This document shows, in pieces, positions 24,229-35,390 of a DNA stretch of 64,000 nucleotides; the stretch's first letter is position 1; the number at the start of each line of letters is the position of its first letter. This DNA comes from Trametopsis cervina (taxonomy: Eukaryota > Basidiomycota > Agaricomycetes > Polyporales > Irpicaceae), in assembly GCA_022385755.1 (NCBI GenBank), contig MU278355.1, positions 376,974 through 440,973 on the forward strand, in the 5' to 3' direction. Under the pieces are notes generated by a model that saw nothing but the letters and a program-made list of their open reading frames with translations, was not told the DNA's origin and did not search any database. A program made the position numbers and the translations under genes.

Positions 24229-26933
24229 ATGTCGTCGACGGCGCCGACGCAGATAGCGGCGAAGGCCCGTACAGCAACACCGGATGCCGATCCATCCACC
24301 AACGTCTACAAGGGCAAAGTGAAGAGGTCGTGGGCCCAGCTACCCGACGATCTCATCAGGTGCGTCGCGCAGTCTCTACGCCACCCACCGCGATCTCAAC
24401 TCTTCAACGTACAGACTAATTGCATCACATTACCTTACTATTATCTCACCAAAGTCGTTTTGTCCCGCACAATGGGACGCGAGGGAGTTATGGGCGTCGC
24501 GGTTGATATTCACAGCCTTGCGCGATACAAATGAAATGGAAAAGCTGATGTCGATATGTGCGCCATGGCACGTTGCTCGTGAGTCTCCTCTACGCTCTTT
24601 TCACCTCCAAACGCGCTTTCTTGTGGTGCGTTGGATTTGCGGCGGAGTACGCAGAGCCGCAGCACGCGTTCATCAAGTTAATAATCGCTACGCTGCCCCT
24701 GCCCATATACAACGTCACCCGTGTCCCGCTCTAACATACTATCTTTTCCAATACCAGTTCAATCTCATTCTTTCTGGCAACATGGATGCACGGTTCTCGA
24801 TCCCCACGATCAATGGACACACCTGACCACCACCTCCCATGCTCCCGCTTCTGCCAACTCGAAGAAAGAGTCTGTCACATTATACAAACATTTCCAGGCC
24901 ATAGCTTCCGTCAGTTGCTATGTGTGCCGCCTAAACCACCCTTTCACCAATAACGGCATTGGCATCGCGAAACGAACAGTCCTCAGCCCTTACCTTCGAA
25001 GTGTCCCTGTATGTCGCGACCATCGGAAAGCAACCTTCTGCGCTATTTGTCTACGCGCCGCGCCGCATGACGACACCAACACGATGGTCTGTGTAGCCGA
25101 GAACGAAGATGAAGAAACTTGGCCAGGTGTGGAGGCAACGTGTAGATCATGCCGGATGGAATGGCTGTGGCAGTTATCCGCGACCAACCCCTTGGACCGT
25201 GAAGCCCTTGGCGGTTATCCATTCCGATGGGCAAAACATTCGCCTGATTGGGAGACACGGCAGGCGATTGAAACGTTCTGCGACATGGGCGAAGGGTGCA
25301 TCCCGGATGTGCTCAAATTGGCCAGGGACAAGCATTGGTTACGGACGCACACGAAGCTGTCCGACATGTTAAATCAGGCCGTAGCTGCGACGAAATATGT
25401 GGACCGCGGCGATGTGGTATATGAAGGGGACGGGAGTGACGATGATCTCAGCGATGAGGACGACCCGGAGTTGATGAGTTTGACGGAAGACGCCTGCGGC
25501 GTAAAGGACTTGGCCATCCAAGATTGGGTGAGGAACAGAATACTGGACGGCCACTGGATCAGCCCCGCAGATCAATTCTATGGCCACTTCGTTCCTCACA
25601 AACCGTTCGTGCCTGCCGAGCACCCTTGCCCCTGGCTAGGTGCGACGTACACCGGTGCAGTGCAAGATGGAGAAAGCACGGGTGACGGCGAGGAACTGGT
25701 TCATCCCCGACCACGGACGTACGATGCACCCTCACCTCCTTCATTCCATCTATGCGAGCAAGTCTTCCGGGTGTTCCAACGTGTCATGCGCGAGATTCTC
25801 TTTCCCGCTATGAGTAACATCGTCCGCCGATTGGTAATGGAGAGTCGAGTTGATGGTGCAGATCCCGGAGTCAAAGCACAGAAGATGAGCCTGGACGATG
25901 TCGTGAAAGAACTACGTTATCAGGACACGTGGTCCAAAGGGATTGACTGGGTTCAGCGCAAGCATGTTCGACAAAAACAGGAGCGGCAGGGTAGACCTCG
26001 GAGCGAAGATGATGACTCGTCGTCCTCGCGGTCCGATGGATCACATACAACCAGCCCCGTGTTGTCGACGACTACGCTGCAAACGACACCGTCTCCGCCT
26101 CCGATTGGCGGGAAGGAAGATGAAGCCGAACCGTCGCCGATCGTCGTCTCATCGCCGGGGATACCAGCCCCTGAATCTCCGTCCACGCAGACCCACTCAT
26201 TGATCAGGCCGATCCCGTATATTCCAGTAACGACAGCGCATCTGCCTCATTATAGTCTGGACAGTATCCGCCAGGTTAGTAGATCTCGCAATCTAATCTC
26301 AAGTCTGTTTTGTACTGATCACCTTGATAGGTGTGGCGAGAGGCATGTGCGCCTTTGTACCAGTGCCGATGCTCTATTTGCGAGAGAGCTTTGCTTGCTG
26401 CCAACGTGGAGGCGAGCAAGCAGCCTGCTGTCGACAATTCCGGTGCGCAGTACCAGGCGCCTCCACCAACACAAACACAGAAGCCTATCGAGATCAAGCT
26501 TGAAGAGAACCCCGCGCTTTCCCGCCGCGAAGAAGAAGAAGAGGAAGGCGAGACTGACGCGGACGGAGAATTTGACGACGAAATAGAATCTGAGTTTGAG
26601 GACATCGCGGATGATGTCCAAGACTACATCAGATCCGATCGCAAAGCGGTGGAGGTAGGTCTTCGGTATCGCTCCGAGACACCTGAACTACCTGCCTACC
26701 GGAAACGCGGGCACGATGAGGCGTCGGAGGAACCAGAGACCGGCACGGTAGTCACGCCCGTACGAGAAGGTACTCCACCAAAACGAGCGCGCCTGGGCGA
26801 GACACGACGAGAAACAGCTGTCGCTCCCGTCCTCGACACTCCGCCAATGCCCAAGCGTAAGCGGTCTTTGGAAGAGGTCGAAGCCGATGCTTACCCGCCC
26901 GAATTGCAGAGCCCGAAGAGGGTGAAGGCATAG
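24229..26933 (+). CDS. Uncharacterised Cys-rich, F-box-like acidic protein
   Basis: I do not recognise a named family. The exon path is ATG 24229, donor after CTCATCAG at 24359, acceptor before ACTAATTGC, two more short introns near 24.58-24.65 and 24.72-24.76 kb, one very long exon to about 26274, and a last exon from the acceptor TTGATAG (about 26331) to the stop at 26933. The N-terminus (KRSWAQLPDDLIRLIASHYL) resembles an F-box helix. Next comes a Cys/His cluster with CYVC, CRDH, FCAIC and CRSC that may bind zinc. Then follow an acidic segment (GDGSDDDLSDEDD), a helical middle (VFQRVMREILFPAMSNIVRRL), Ser/Pro-rich linkers and a Glu-rich region. The end has basic PPKRAR and PKRKR stretches that could be nuclear signals. 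A nuclear or ubiquitin-linked role is only inference. The protein is about 800 residues long. The small 5' introns are the least certain part of the model. Confidence 0.75.
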
Positions 26934-28070
26934 AATCTCCCTACCCCTACCGCGCCTAATGGGGGCCGACATGGAAGCTGGCTTGGTGTGCTGTGAATCC
27001 TTATCTCTTCGTGGGCTTCGTACAGTTTCTGGTTTCTGCCCTTTCGAGACTGCGCTGTAACACAAGTCGGTGGTTGCTTGGTGAACGCAATCTCGGATGC
27101 ACCGGATCAACAGCCTCTTCCTGTCTTCAATTCACGCGCTCTCCTAACACCCTACAAATACACTAGCAAAACCCCCGGACTCTCTAGTCTCGCGCCTGCT
27201 CCATCCTCCTACTCTTCTCCAATTATTGATTGACTGTTACTGGGTGCAATAGTTTGTCTTCCTCTCCTCTCTGTCATCTATCTGTACTGTATAGTCTCTT
27301 TGAGCGGCATGTTGCGTTGTGTATTCCTGCTGTTCTATGCCCGCGTGTATACATATCTTATTTCCGTGCCCAACATTGTATCACTACCCGCAGATTCTAT
27401 AGACGAGCTTTTGATACTATCTCCTTGGGCTATTTCGTTGCTGTGCAGCCGGGATGTGCGTCCCGCTCGAAGTCACATTTTCCCGCGCCACAAGGGTCTC
27501 GCCTATATATGCAAAACAAAATTCTCTCCGACCTTCCCGGATACTGTACCCTGTAAGTCACACTCAATCTCTCCGTGTATAGTTCCGATCGCCACTGATG
27601 TTGTCCTTTCATATACCAATTATCAGCTGACTGGGAAGAATCACACCATTTCCCACTCTTCAAGGCATCTTGCTTACTGAAATCGTATTTTCCACTGTGC
27701 TCTGGGAGCTTTCCACCTAGCATGTGGTTCGGTGCTACGCCGTAACGGAATTTCAATACGAGGTACGATATGGGCAGACAAACCTTACTGCCGTGTATTT
27801 CGCGGACTGGAATGCAATGAATGTGCTGGCCAGTTTCCCAGCAGGTTACAAAGGACGGGCGCGATCTGCTGCATGCAATATGCACGCGCCCCGAAAAGCC
27901 GGGAGGCTTATACGTCAGCGCATACCTAACCATTGCGCATATCTTATTGCGTCTTTGTTCGGATTCTCTGATCTCAAAGCGCATGAATGTCCGATGCAGG
28001 CTATATAAGATCGCATTTCTCCACAAGTAAGATGCAGCGTTTGACTCTCCAGAGAACTGAGTAGCCAAAT
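26934..28070. other. Intergenic region 5' of the first terpene synthase
   Basis: No gene is supported. The minus-strand frame of 237 codons at 27430-28143 has no family motif and shares its span with plus-strand shadow frames. The right end holds the likely promoter of the terpene synthase gene, with a TATATAA at 28002-28008. Confidence 0.5.
28002..28008 (+). promoter_or_regulatory. TATA box of terpene synthase 1
   Basis: TATATAA lies 63 bases before the inferred start codon at 28071. This is a plausible distance for a short-leader fungal gene. Confidence 0.5.
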
Positions 28071-29207
28071 ATGAGGTGCGTTGTTGTGTTCCAAGCCCTC
28101 TAGGTTGACACTGATATATAGCGCCGTTTATAGTGACAAGCAATCACAGCCTATCTCGAACGTACGCAGTACCGACTTCTTCCCATTCGGACATAATTCT
28201 CACATACGTTCGCTCAGGTCAAGGATATCGGCTCCGTCCTGATGGACTTTCTCGCTCGCGTCGAATCTCCAATTGAGCCACATCTAAAAGCCGATCCCAG
28301 CGGTGCCATTGAGGGGCGAGTCCGAGAAGAAGCCCAATCGTGGGCCGTTACTGGGCCTCGCTTCGAGAAGCATCTGCGCACTGGGGTAGACATGTCAACC
28401 ATAGTCTATTATCAGAACAGCATCGACGCCCAAGTGGATATTGCGTGCTATACCACGCTCCTGCTCACGATAGACGACTTCAACATACCCGTATCTGCCA
28501 TGGAAGAGTTCACGACCCGGCTGCTCATTGGAGCGCCGCAGCTTCATCCATCCCTTGAATATTTGGTCGGACTACTTCGTCGAATGACCAACTACTTCCC
28601 CATTGCTGCCGAGCAAAACATTGCGACGTCAACTCTGAACTTCATCCATCGCACCCTTTTCGATGTCGAACAGGCTGACAGTGTTTTATCGAAGAACGCC
28701 GGTCGCTACGTCGTCTGGGCACGCTTGAAGGACGGTATCGGTGAGGCGTACGCATTCTTCATCTGGGAGCGGACGAAGTTCCCAGCCACAGCGCCATATG
28801 CGCAAACAATACCGTGCGTACCATTCCTTAGACCTCACTAGTGCTCTTGGTGTTCAACGCTTTGATTTAGCGACATCGACTTCGTTCTCGGCCATATAAA
28901 GTACGTGTTGATTCTCATGTTAGTAGACGTCGTCTGAACCTGCTATTGCAGCGACCTCTTCTCCTTCTACAAGGAAGAGCTAGCAGGGGAGTACAATAAT
29001 TCCATCTGCCGTCGTGCGCAAGTTATGCAGTTGACGATTGGCGAGGCGTTAGCAGGTGTAGCAGAGGAGGTGCTACAGGGCATCGGCAGGGTGAGAGCAA
29101 ACCTTACCGGTGAAGAAAAAGAGACCTGGGAAAGGTTCTTGTCCAAATACCTGACGTTCCACTGCCTCGCACCACGATACCGGCTCTCAGAGATAATCAC
29201 TTTCTGA
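28071..29207 (+). CDS. Tri5-like sesquiterpene synthase (paralogue 1)
   Basis: This is a class I terpene cyclase of the trichodiene-synthase (TRI5) family, which ionises a prenyl diphosphate (usually farnesyl diphosphate) with bound magnesium and cyclises it in the cytosol. Five exons (28071-28075, 28122-28161, 28218-28813, 28871-28900, 28952-29207) join in phase to 308 residues. The first coding exon is only ATGAG, and the second gives SAVYSDKQSQPISN. The Asp-rich metal motif is reduced to TIDDFNIP. The NSE motif NDLFSFYKE is complete, with its Asn codon split across the 30-base microexon junction. The C-terminal PRYRLSE matches the family's Arg-Tyr element. It is the only one of the four local paralogues on the plus strand. 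The product cannot be predicted from sequence. Confidence 0.9.
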
Positions 29208-29297
29208 TGTCTATATTCTATATTGTACACGGATGTAAAGTAGTGGATACATATGGTATTACTTGTACTATACCTTCAACGAATCTACAACGTGGGG

Positions 29298-30439
29298 TCA
29301 TATGTCCAGCTCTGATATGAACTTAGGTCCAAGCAACTCCTCAAGGCGATACCGTGGGGATAGTAGATGGAAAGCAACGTAACCTTCGATAAACTCCTCC
29401 CACGTTGACCGGGCACGTTCGTCCTGGATAATGACACGGGCCTGTTTCACCGATTTGACGAGTTCCTCGAGCATATCGGACAAGACGGCGGACAAGGGTT
29501 TTCCTGTCACCACAGCGCGGTCGTGAACAAAGTTGTCCTTTTCTCCTGCGCACTCTTCCTTATAAAAGGACAAGATGTCGCTGCAATTCTTAGATGAGCG
29601 GTGTGATAAATGAAAAGGCAAGTGATGAAACGCGTACTTCGCATAGTCCAGGTACACCCTGGCTTCACTGTGAACTTGATCAGAAGATATTGTAAGTGGG
29701 GAACGCTTAATACTTACGGAAGTATCTGTATGTGACGAGTGACATCGGGGAAATTGAACTTGTCCCACGCGAAGAGGTTGTACACTTCTCCGAGACTATT
29801 TCTGGCGCGCTTGAAACGAACGTACGGAAGTGCATCCTTCTGTAAGGGCATGCCGATATTGGTTCCACATCGCCGGTCAAACCATGTTGCATTGACGAAT
29901 TGGATTGTCCCTGCAAAAATAGCAGTGGAAGAGTACGCGGGGTAATAGTCCCGCGCGCGCCGAAGGTGTTGAACAAGGAGGTCGAGGATAGGGTGCAGCT
30001 GCGGGGCTCCTGAGTTGATTCGTGGAGCGAATTCTTCCAAAGCGATGTCGTCTATCTCTAGGTCGTCCACACAGCCTGCTAAGAGACTGTATAGTGCGAT
30101 GAAGACCTGTGTGTCGAGATGGGTATGTCCGAACATAGTAGTTGCTACACAGACGGACGTGTAGTGCGCTTTCTTGTATTTGTCGGCCATAAAATCGAGT
30201 TCGTGCCACTCGCTGAGCCCTTGTAAGAAGCGCTGCTCCACCTGGCCAGATGAATCGTAGCACCAACGACGGCGCTGCATCGAAATTTCAGTTTGGTGGA
30301 AAAAGTCCAGGACAGCACGTCTTGAAATTGTAGCCTGATTAGAACAATGTTAGTCGCATTATATGATACAGGTATGGCTTCCATGACGGCTTACAATGTT
30401 TTCGGGGCCAATGCCGCTGACAGAGGAGCATTCCGACAT
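29298..30439 (-). CDS. Tri5-like sesquiterpene synthase (paralogue 2)
   Basis: This is a class I terpene cyclase of the TRI5 family. Four exons (30439-30395, 30334-29718, 29667-29638, 29580-29298) join in phase to 324 residues. The start ATG opens MSECSSVSGIGPENI and is followed by a GTAAGC donor. The Asp-rich motif reads CVDDLEIDDIALEEF, the most acidic of the four. Next come GAPQLHPILDLLVQHLRR and FVNATWFD. The NSE motif NDILSFYKE is formed across the 30-base microexon junction. The C-terminus has SPRYRLEELL plus a short extension. It is convergent with paralogue 1, with 90 bases between stops, so it probably arose by inverted duplication. The substrate is probably farnesyl diphosphate by family knowledge; the product is unknown. 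Confidence 0.92.
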
Positions 30440-31780
30440 GATGGTTTAGAGATGTCGCTACAATAACAATAAACAGTCAGAGTCGTCGCAGCTTAGAATT
30501 TGACTGTGCCCTACTGGAATATGAGCCCGGAAGGATTGATGGTTCTAGGGCGAAGAGCTCTGCGCCCATACTTTATATCCTTGCAGCCCAGAGATACAGT
30601 GCCTATTCCGATGATTGCGGCATTGACAGTTTCGAAATTCATTCCCAAACATCTGGAGATAGAATCGTGCCGAAGAAGATGCTGCAGTCTATAGAGTGAT
30701 GTATACGCCTCGTGCTGGTACACTGTCACTCGTGTTGTAGCCTTGTCATGGAATTATGCTCCAAACGGCGCAAGGTACCCGGTACTTTAAGCCCTGGGAG
30801 GGACCCAACGATCATCACCGAGACTTTACCAAATCTGGAAGGAAGGACTTCGACGGGCTATTGGTGTACAGTAGGATGGCGGAACCGCGAGCCCGATCAG
30901 TCTTGAGATGCTTCTCAACGAGGCGCAGGGCACTTACCGTGCCTCATTCAACCCACGGAGTTTCAGCATGAGCCGATACCGGGCGGACTTTCCTGCTGAA
31001 TCGCTTCTCAGCGTACGTACATATAAGCATATGTGCCTTAGCTGGACTCTACTGGCGCTCAGCGTGAAGAACCGGCGATAGACAGTAACCACTCACCCCG
31101 TTCGTGCCACCGTAAGTAGGCTGTGCAGTCCCTTTATACACTGACGCTCCGTTACATACCAATGAGTAACAGCCTGTGTGGAAGGCCTTGGTCCCCCATC
31201 ACCCATCGCTTCGCAACGACAGGAAGATGTCTATAAACGCGACGAACTCCGCGGGTCAAGAAGCGTTCGACGGCTCACTTCAAAATGGAGCACGCCTTTG
31301 TGTTTTGAAAAGGAAAAATCGCAGTTTCTTGCCAGTACTGGTCATGGGGAGACCTAGCCAGCTGAAGCGACTGAGCTGAAGTTCAGGCTGATCTGTAAAT
31401 TTTCCGAGACTCGCAAAACACACCATGCGCGTTACTGTGCGGGCTTTTTACGAAGGTCAAACGGGTCAACGATGGTGTGTGCACAGAGTGCTGGGGGCGG
31501 AGTAAAAGGTCAAGCATGGAATCAGACAAGAACGAGGCGTTCCGGTAACCTAGTGGCGACCTCGGATTGGACATCAACGTCCGAATCGGTCCAGATCGCG
31601 TCTAGACGCCCTGACACAATCTCCTTGAGCACTGGCAATCTTGCGGCCACAGTTTATACGGATTTGAGAAGACAATATAACACCCGCGAGGTAGTTCGTT
31701 AGCAATATTCTAGCGCTACAATTGCGCACTGGCACAATGGTCTGCCAGTACCGCGTGGACAAAGCATGCTGAGAACTACT
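30440..31780. other. Intergenic region between terpene synthases 2 and 3
   Basis: No gene is supported. A TATAAA-type sequence on the minus strand at about 30572-30577 lies roughly 130 bases before the start of paralogue 2 and may belong to its promoter. The remainder (30.7-31.7 kb) contains only short frames without motifs. Confidence 0.5.
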
Positions 31781-32854
31781 TCAAAGCGCCAGTACTTCAT
31801 CGAGACGATAACGCGGGGCAAGATAGTGGAAGGTGAAATAACCTGCCATGAACTCCTCCCATGCATCCTTCTCCCTCCCCTTCAAGAGATCCCTAACGCG
31901 AGAAGCCGACCCAGTGGTTTCGTCGACTATGTCAGCGAGCGTGGAAATGACATCCTTCCCGCTTGCAGCTGCCCTGCCGTGCACCATGTTCTGGTAATCG
32001 CCAAGCAGCTCTTCTTTGTAGAAAGAAAGGATGTCGCTGCAATACAGTGTTCATTACAATGATACAAACGTCCAAGCCGAAGGCCACTTACTTTGCGAAG
32101 CAAATCCAGGTCACCGCGTCCCTGAATATAATCACGTTAGCATACACCGTTGGAACTGTACTTCAATATCCCTCTCACGGTATGGCAGGGACATAGGAGG
32201 TCATATCCGGGAAATTGAATTTGTCCCAAATAAAAAGAGCATACGCCTGGCCGATTCCGTTCTGAGCCCGTATGTATCTGGTATACATTGTGGCACCTTT
32301 CGAGATCACCATGTTGTTAGCATCCCTTTCGAGCAGCGTAGCGTTCATGAATTCCAGCGTGGAGGTGATGATACCGCTGGCGGAGGTAGAATGGTAGTAG
32401 TCCGTCATATGACGCAAGTTGTCGGCAAGCATGTCCAGAAGAGGGCTTAACTGCGGTGTACCGGATAGAAATCGCGGGATGAACTCCTCCATGGCAGAGT
32501 ATGGGATCTCCGTATCATCGACGCTGGTAGCGAGGAGAGTGTATATGGTAATATGAACTTGAATATCGATGTGGGTATGAGCGTAACTCGTCGTGCCAAT
32601 GACTAGACCGGTGCGTAGTTGTTTCTCGTAGGAGCGTGGCGATAAGCCTGGGACTGTCGGAACCTTTGCACGGACAAGACTTTCGACGGTGCCGCTGGCA
32701 TCGTACATTGAAATAAGCTGCTTGGAAATGGCGCTTTCCTGGTGGAACCTCGCAATGATATTGCGCGCACTTTCAACCTGAAGATGAAGTTATGAGCAGA
32801 GAGCCGCGTCGTTGGAATAAAAACACCTCTCACCGTGTTAGTAACGTCTGGCAT
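31781..32854 (-). CDS. Tri5-like sesquiterpene synthase (paralogue 3)
   Basis: This is a class I terpene cyclase of the TRI5 family. Four exons (32854-32834, 32777-32179, 32121-32092, 32036-31781) join in phase to 301 residues. I chose the ATG giving MPDVTNT because its exon length and phase match the homologues. An in-frame ATG 24 codons upstream is less likely. The Asp-rich motif is SVDDTEIPYSAMEEF, followed by GTPQLSPLLDMLADNLRHM. The NSE motif NDILSFYKE again straddles the 30-base microexon. The C-terminus APRYRLDEVLAL ends at the stop. The gene looks intact and lies in tandem orientation with paralogues 2 and 4. The product is not predictable. Confidence 0.92.
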
Positions 32855-33388
32855 ATCGTTTATAGCAGTGAGAAGTCGCGGGAGATAGACCAGGAGGCTT
32901 GGACGATTACAAGTGTCTGCCTCCAACTGCCGACTGTTATCCCCTCTTTAAGTACCACTGCATCCCGAACATGGCGCGTTCAGTATGTCAAAAAGCAGAC
33001 CCGGCTCCTACAAGTTATGGGACCATCTGCAGCAAGACGTATTGAATCCTCCATTCGATAACGGAGGACGTCAACCATCCTGCAGCCTCAAGCCCGTACA
33101 GTCAGACGACCCACAAGAACCATCAAGTTTTGTACGTTGGCTGTCATCGTTGAGCGGTCAAGAATGTGGGGCCCATGACTAATTTACCCAGTGATAACAG
33201 GTCTGAACTGGAAGGCACTGATGCGTTTATCCAGACGCACAACGGGGTCTGACATAGTACTGACGATCATCATATTAGTCGTGTACAGCACGAGCAATAA
33301 ACTTCTGTAAGACTCACGTCATAAATTCTCTAAGGCCTGTGGGAGGAGTAATACATATGCCTGGTTCGTTCATTGTACTATCGGTGTA
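32855..33388. other. Spacer between terpene synthases 3 and 4
   Basis: About 530 bases without a gene. It should carry the promoter of paralogue 3 and the 3' end of paralogue 4. No clear TATA element or repeat is seen. Confidence 0.5.
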
Positions 33389-34613
33389 TCAAAGGGAATC
33401 AGCGGCAACCAGCTCCGCGAGGCGGTAGCGCGGGGACATGTAGTGGTATGCAACGTAGGCAGCCAAGAACCGCTCCCACGTCTCCTTCTCCTTCTCACCC
33501 TTCAAGATCTCTCGGGCACGGTCCACAGACGCAACAACTTCCTGAACGACATGCTTGAGCACGGCGGGTACGCCTTCCTTCGTTATACGGGAACGGTCGT
33601 GGATGTAGTTGTCTCTTTCACCGGCTAACTCCTCTTTGTAGAATGAGAGAATATCACTGCAGGTAAAACTGTCAGACTCGTGATCGCACCGGATGGAATT
33701 ACAAATAGACGCACTTGGCGTAATTCAGGAAAATCATAGTTTCCCTTTTAGGAACGGAGGTTTAGTGATAGCATGCATAGAAGATTGCGACCCACTCACG
33801 GAATAACTTGAATGTGCACAGAGACATCGGGGAAAGAAAATTTATCCCACACAAAGAAGCCATACGCCCCTCCGAGTGCGTTTCGGAGCCGCTTGTACTC
33901 CACGTAGGGTAAAGCAGCATCATGGAGGGTCATGCCGGACGTATCCATATCAAACAGCGTGGCGTTGACAAACTCGATAGTGGCGACGACGATGGACTTG
34001 GAAGCGTACGGGAGGAAGAACTCCGGCATATGAGTGAGATTGTCAATGAGACAGTTGAGGACCGGGTCCAGCTGGGGAGCTCCAGTGTAGAGGTTGGTGC
34101 TGAATGCCTCGAGTGCCTCGCGGCTGACTTGAAGGTCGTCCACGCAGAGCGCGAGCAACGTGAAGAGAGCGATCTGCACCTGAACATCGACGTGTGTATG
34201 ACCGTAAGCGACTGTGGCCATGTTAATGGACGTAGTATAGTGCGGCTCGTAGCGGGACGCCGATAAGCCCTTCTCGTGCCACTGCTTCGCGCCAGCCAAG
34301 ACGCGCTCCTCGACTACAGCCTTCGTGGCAGGTTGCACGGTCCCAATTGGAATTTTCGTGCGCTGGAGGAACTCCGTGACGGCAGTACTGGAGATAGCGG
34401 TCTGGGCGAGAACGGATTAAGTCACAATAAGGCTATAGTGCTAAACAATAGTCCCATACCGTGTCGTCCGTCTGTAGTCGTTGGGCCTCCGTGCCCAAAA
34501 TTTCAGGACTATTCTCGGAGCGACCACTGGGATGGGGCGTCAGATAAAATCTACGGCTCGAACGTACTAAGGACTGACCGAGACAAGGAGGGGGATACTG
34601 GAGTTGTAGACAT
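33389..34613 (-). CDS. Tri5-like sesquiterpene synthase (paralogue 4)
   Basis: This is a class I terpene cyclase of the TRI5 family. Five exons (34613-34564, about 34513-34447, 34401-33800, 33744-33715, 33656-33389) join in phase to 338 residues. The N-terminal extension MSTTPVSPSLSRSVLST plus GRSENSPEILG is longer than in the other three. The first donor (GTTCGA) is weak, so that exon border is tentative. The core shows YGHTHVDVQVQIALFTLLA, the Asp-rich motif CVDDLQVSREALEAF, and the NSE motif NDILSFYKE formed across the microexon. The C-terminus is SPRYRLAELVAADSL. The gene looks intact and is the first of three in head-to-tail order on the minus strand. Confidence 0.9.
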
Positions 34614-34819
34614 GGTGTGAGACGACTTTTGCTTATCGTAGGCGGAAAGCTAAGCTGTATGGCTTAGAGGTAGAGGTCCGATTCTACTTATTATATACTG
34701 CAGCCTACGAAGGCGGCGTCAAGAAGTTGGCACTGATTACTAGACACCAAGGGCCAGTCACAGGAAACTATCACGCACATCATGAGCATGAATGAGAACG
34801 GATGCTCACCGTTCTAGAT

Positions 34820-35390
34820 TCAAATGGTGCGTCTCACCGCATCGTGCATAGGTATTTCGTCCGAGCCGTGACGGAGGATGAGCGCGACAACCTCATGGAA
34901 GTATACTTTACTGGTATTGGTCACCGTGAAAGATGGAAAAGTGATGACCCCTCGAAGCATTCTCCGGTGACGTTTACTTGAGTCGTTGAGCCATCTTGTC
35001 ATCGATCTGACGAGCGCGAAAGGAGAACTTCCCTGCAGGAGTTTGGTTAGACGCTATGGGATTTCGAAAATGGCATGATGGTGCCTTCCCCAATCATGTA
35101 TCTGGATCGTACCGCACGAAGCAACATACACGCGCTATAGATAATGTAATACTCACGGGATGGTTCCACATATTTTATCTCGCCACTGCGTTCAAAGCGG
35201 GCCAGCAGGTCGTAGAAAAAGCGTCTGAAACGCCTTAGGATTGACTGGTATACCAGACGCATTTCATCTTCCAAGGGTTCAATGCAAAGTGAAAAGGTTC
35301 CGCGTCCGCTGGAAACGTCGATAGGGTAGCTACTCTGACGTCTGACGGGTTATACGGCTCGAGGTCCACGAGCATCCGCCTGTTTCGTAG
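34820..35390 (-). pseudogene. Remnant of an unrecognised gene next to the terpene cluster
   Basis: Two protein-like pieces on the minus strand do not join cleanly. The upstream piece (about 35390-35156) can be read as MLVDLEPYNPSDVRVATLS in one frame and as SLCIEPLEDEMRLVYQSILRR...GEIKYVEPS in another, which suggests a frame shift. After a good GTGAGT donor and a CTGCAG acceptor, the downstream piece reads GSSPFALVRSMTRWL...VYFHEVVALILRHGSDEIPMHDAVRRTI to a stop at 34820, but the splice phase leads instead to an early stop. I do not recognise the family. Either this is a decayed gene, or there is an intron I have not placed. Confidence 0.4.

Noticed and set aside
27430..28143. 237-codon minus-strand frame upstream of terpene synthase 1
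   Set aside because: No recognisable motif. It overlaps the likely promoter and first exons of the terpene synthase, and plus-strand frames overlap the same span.
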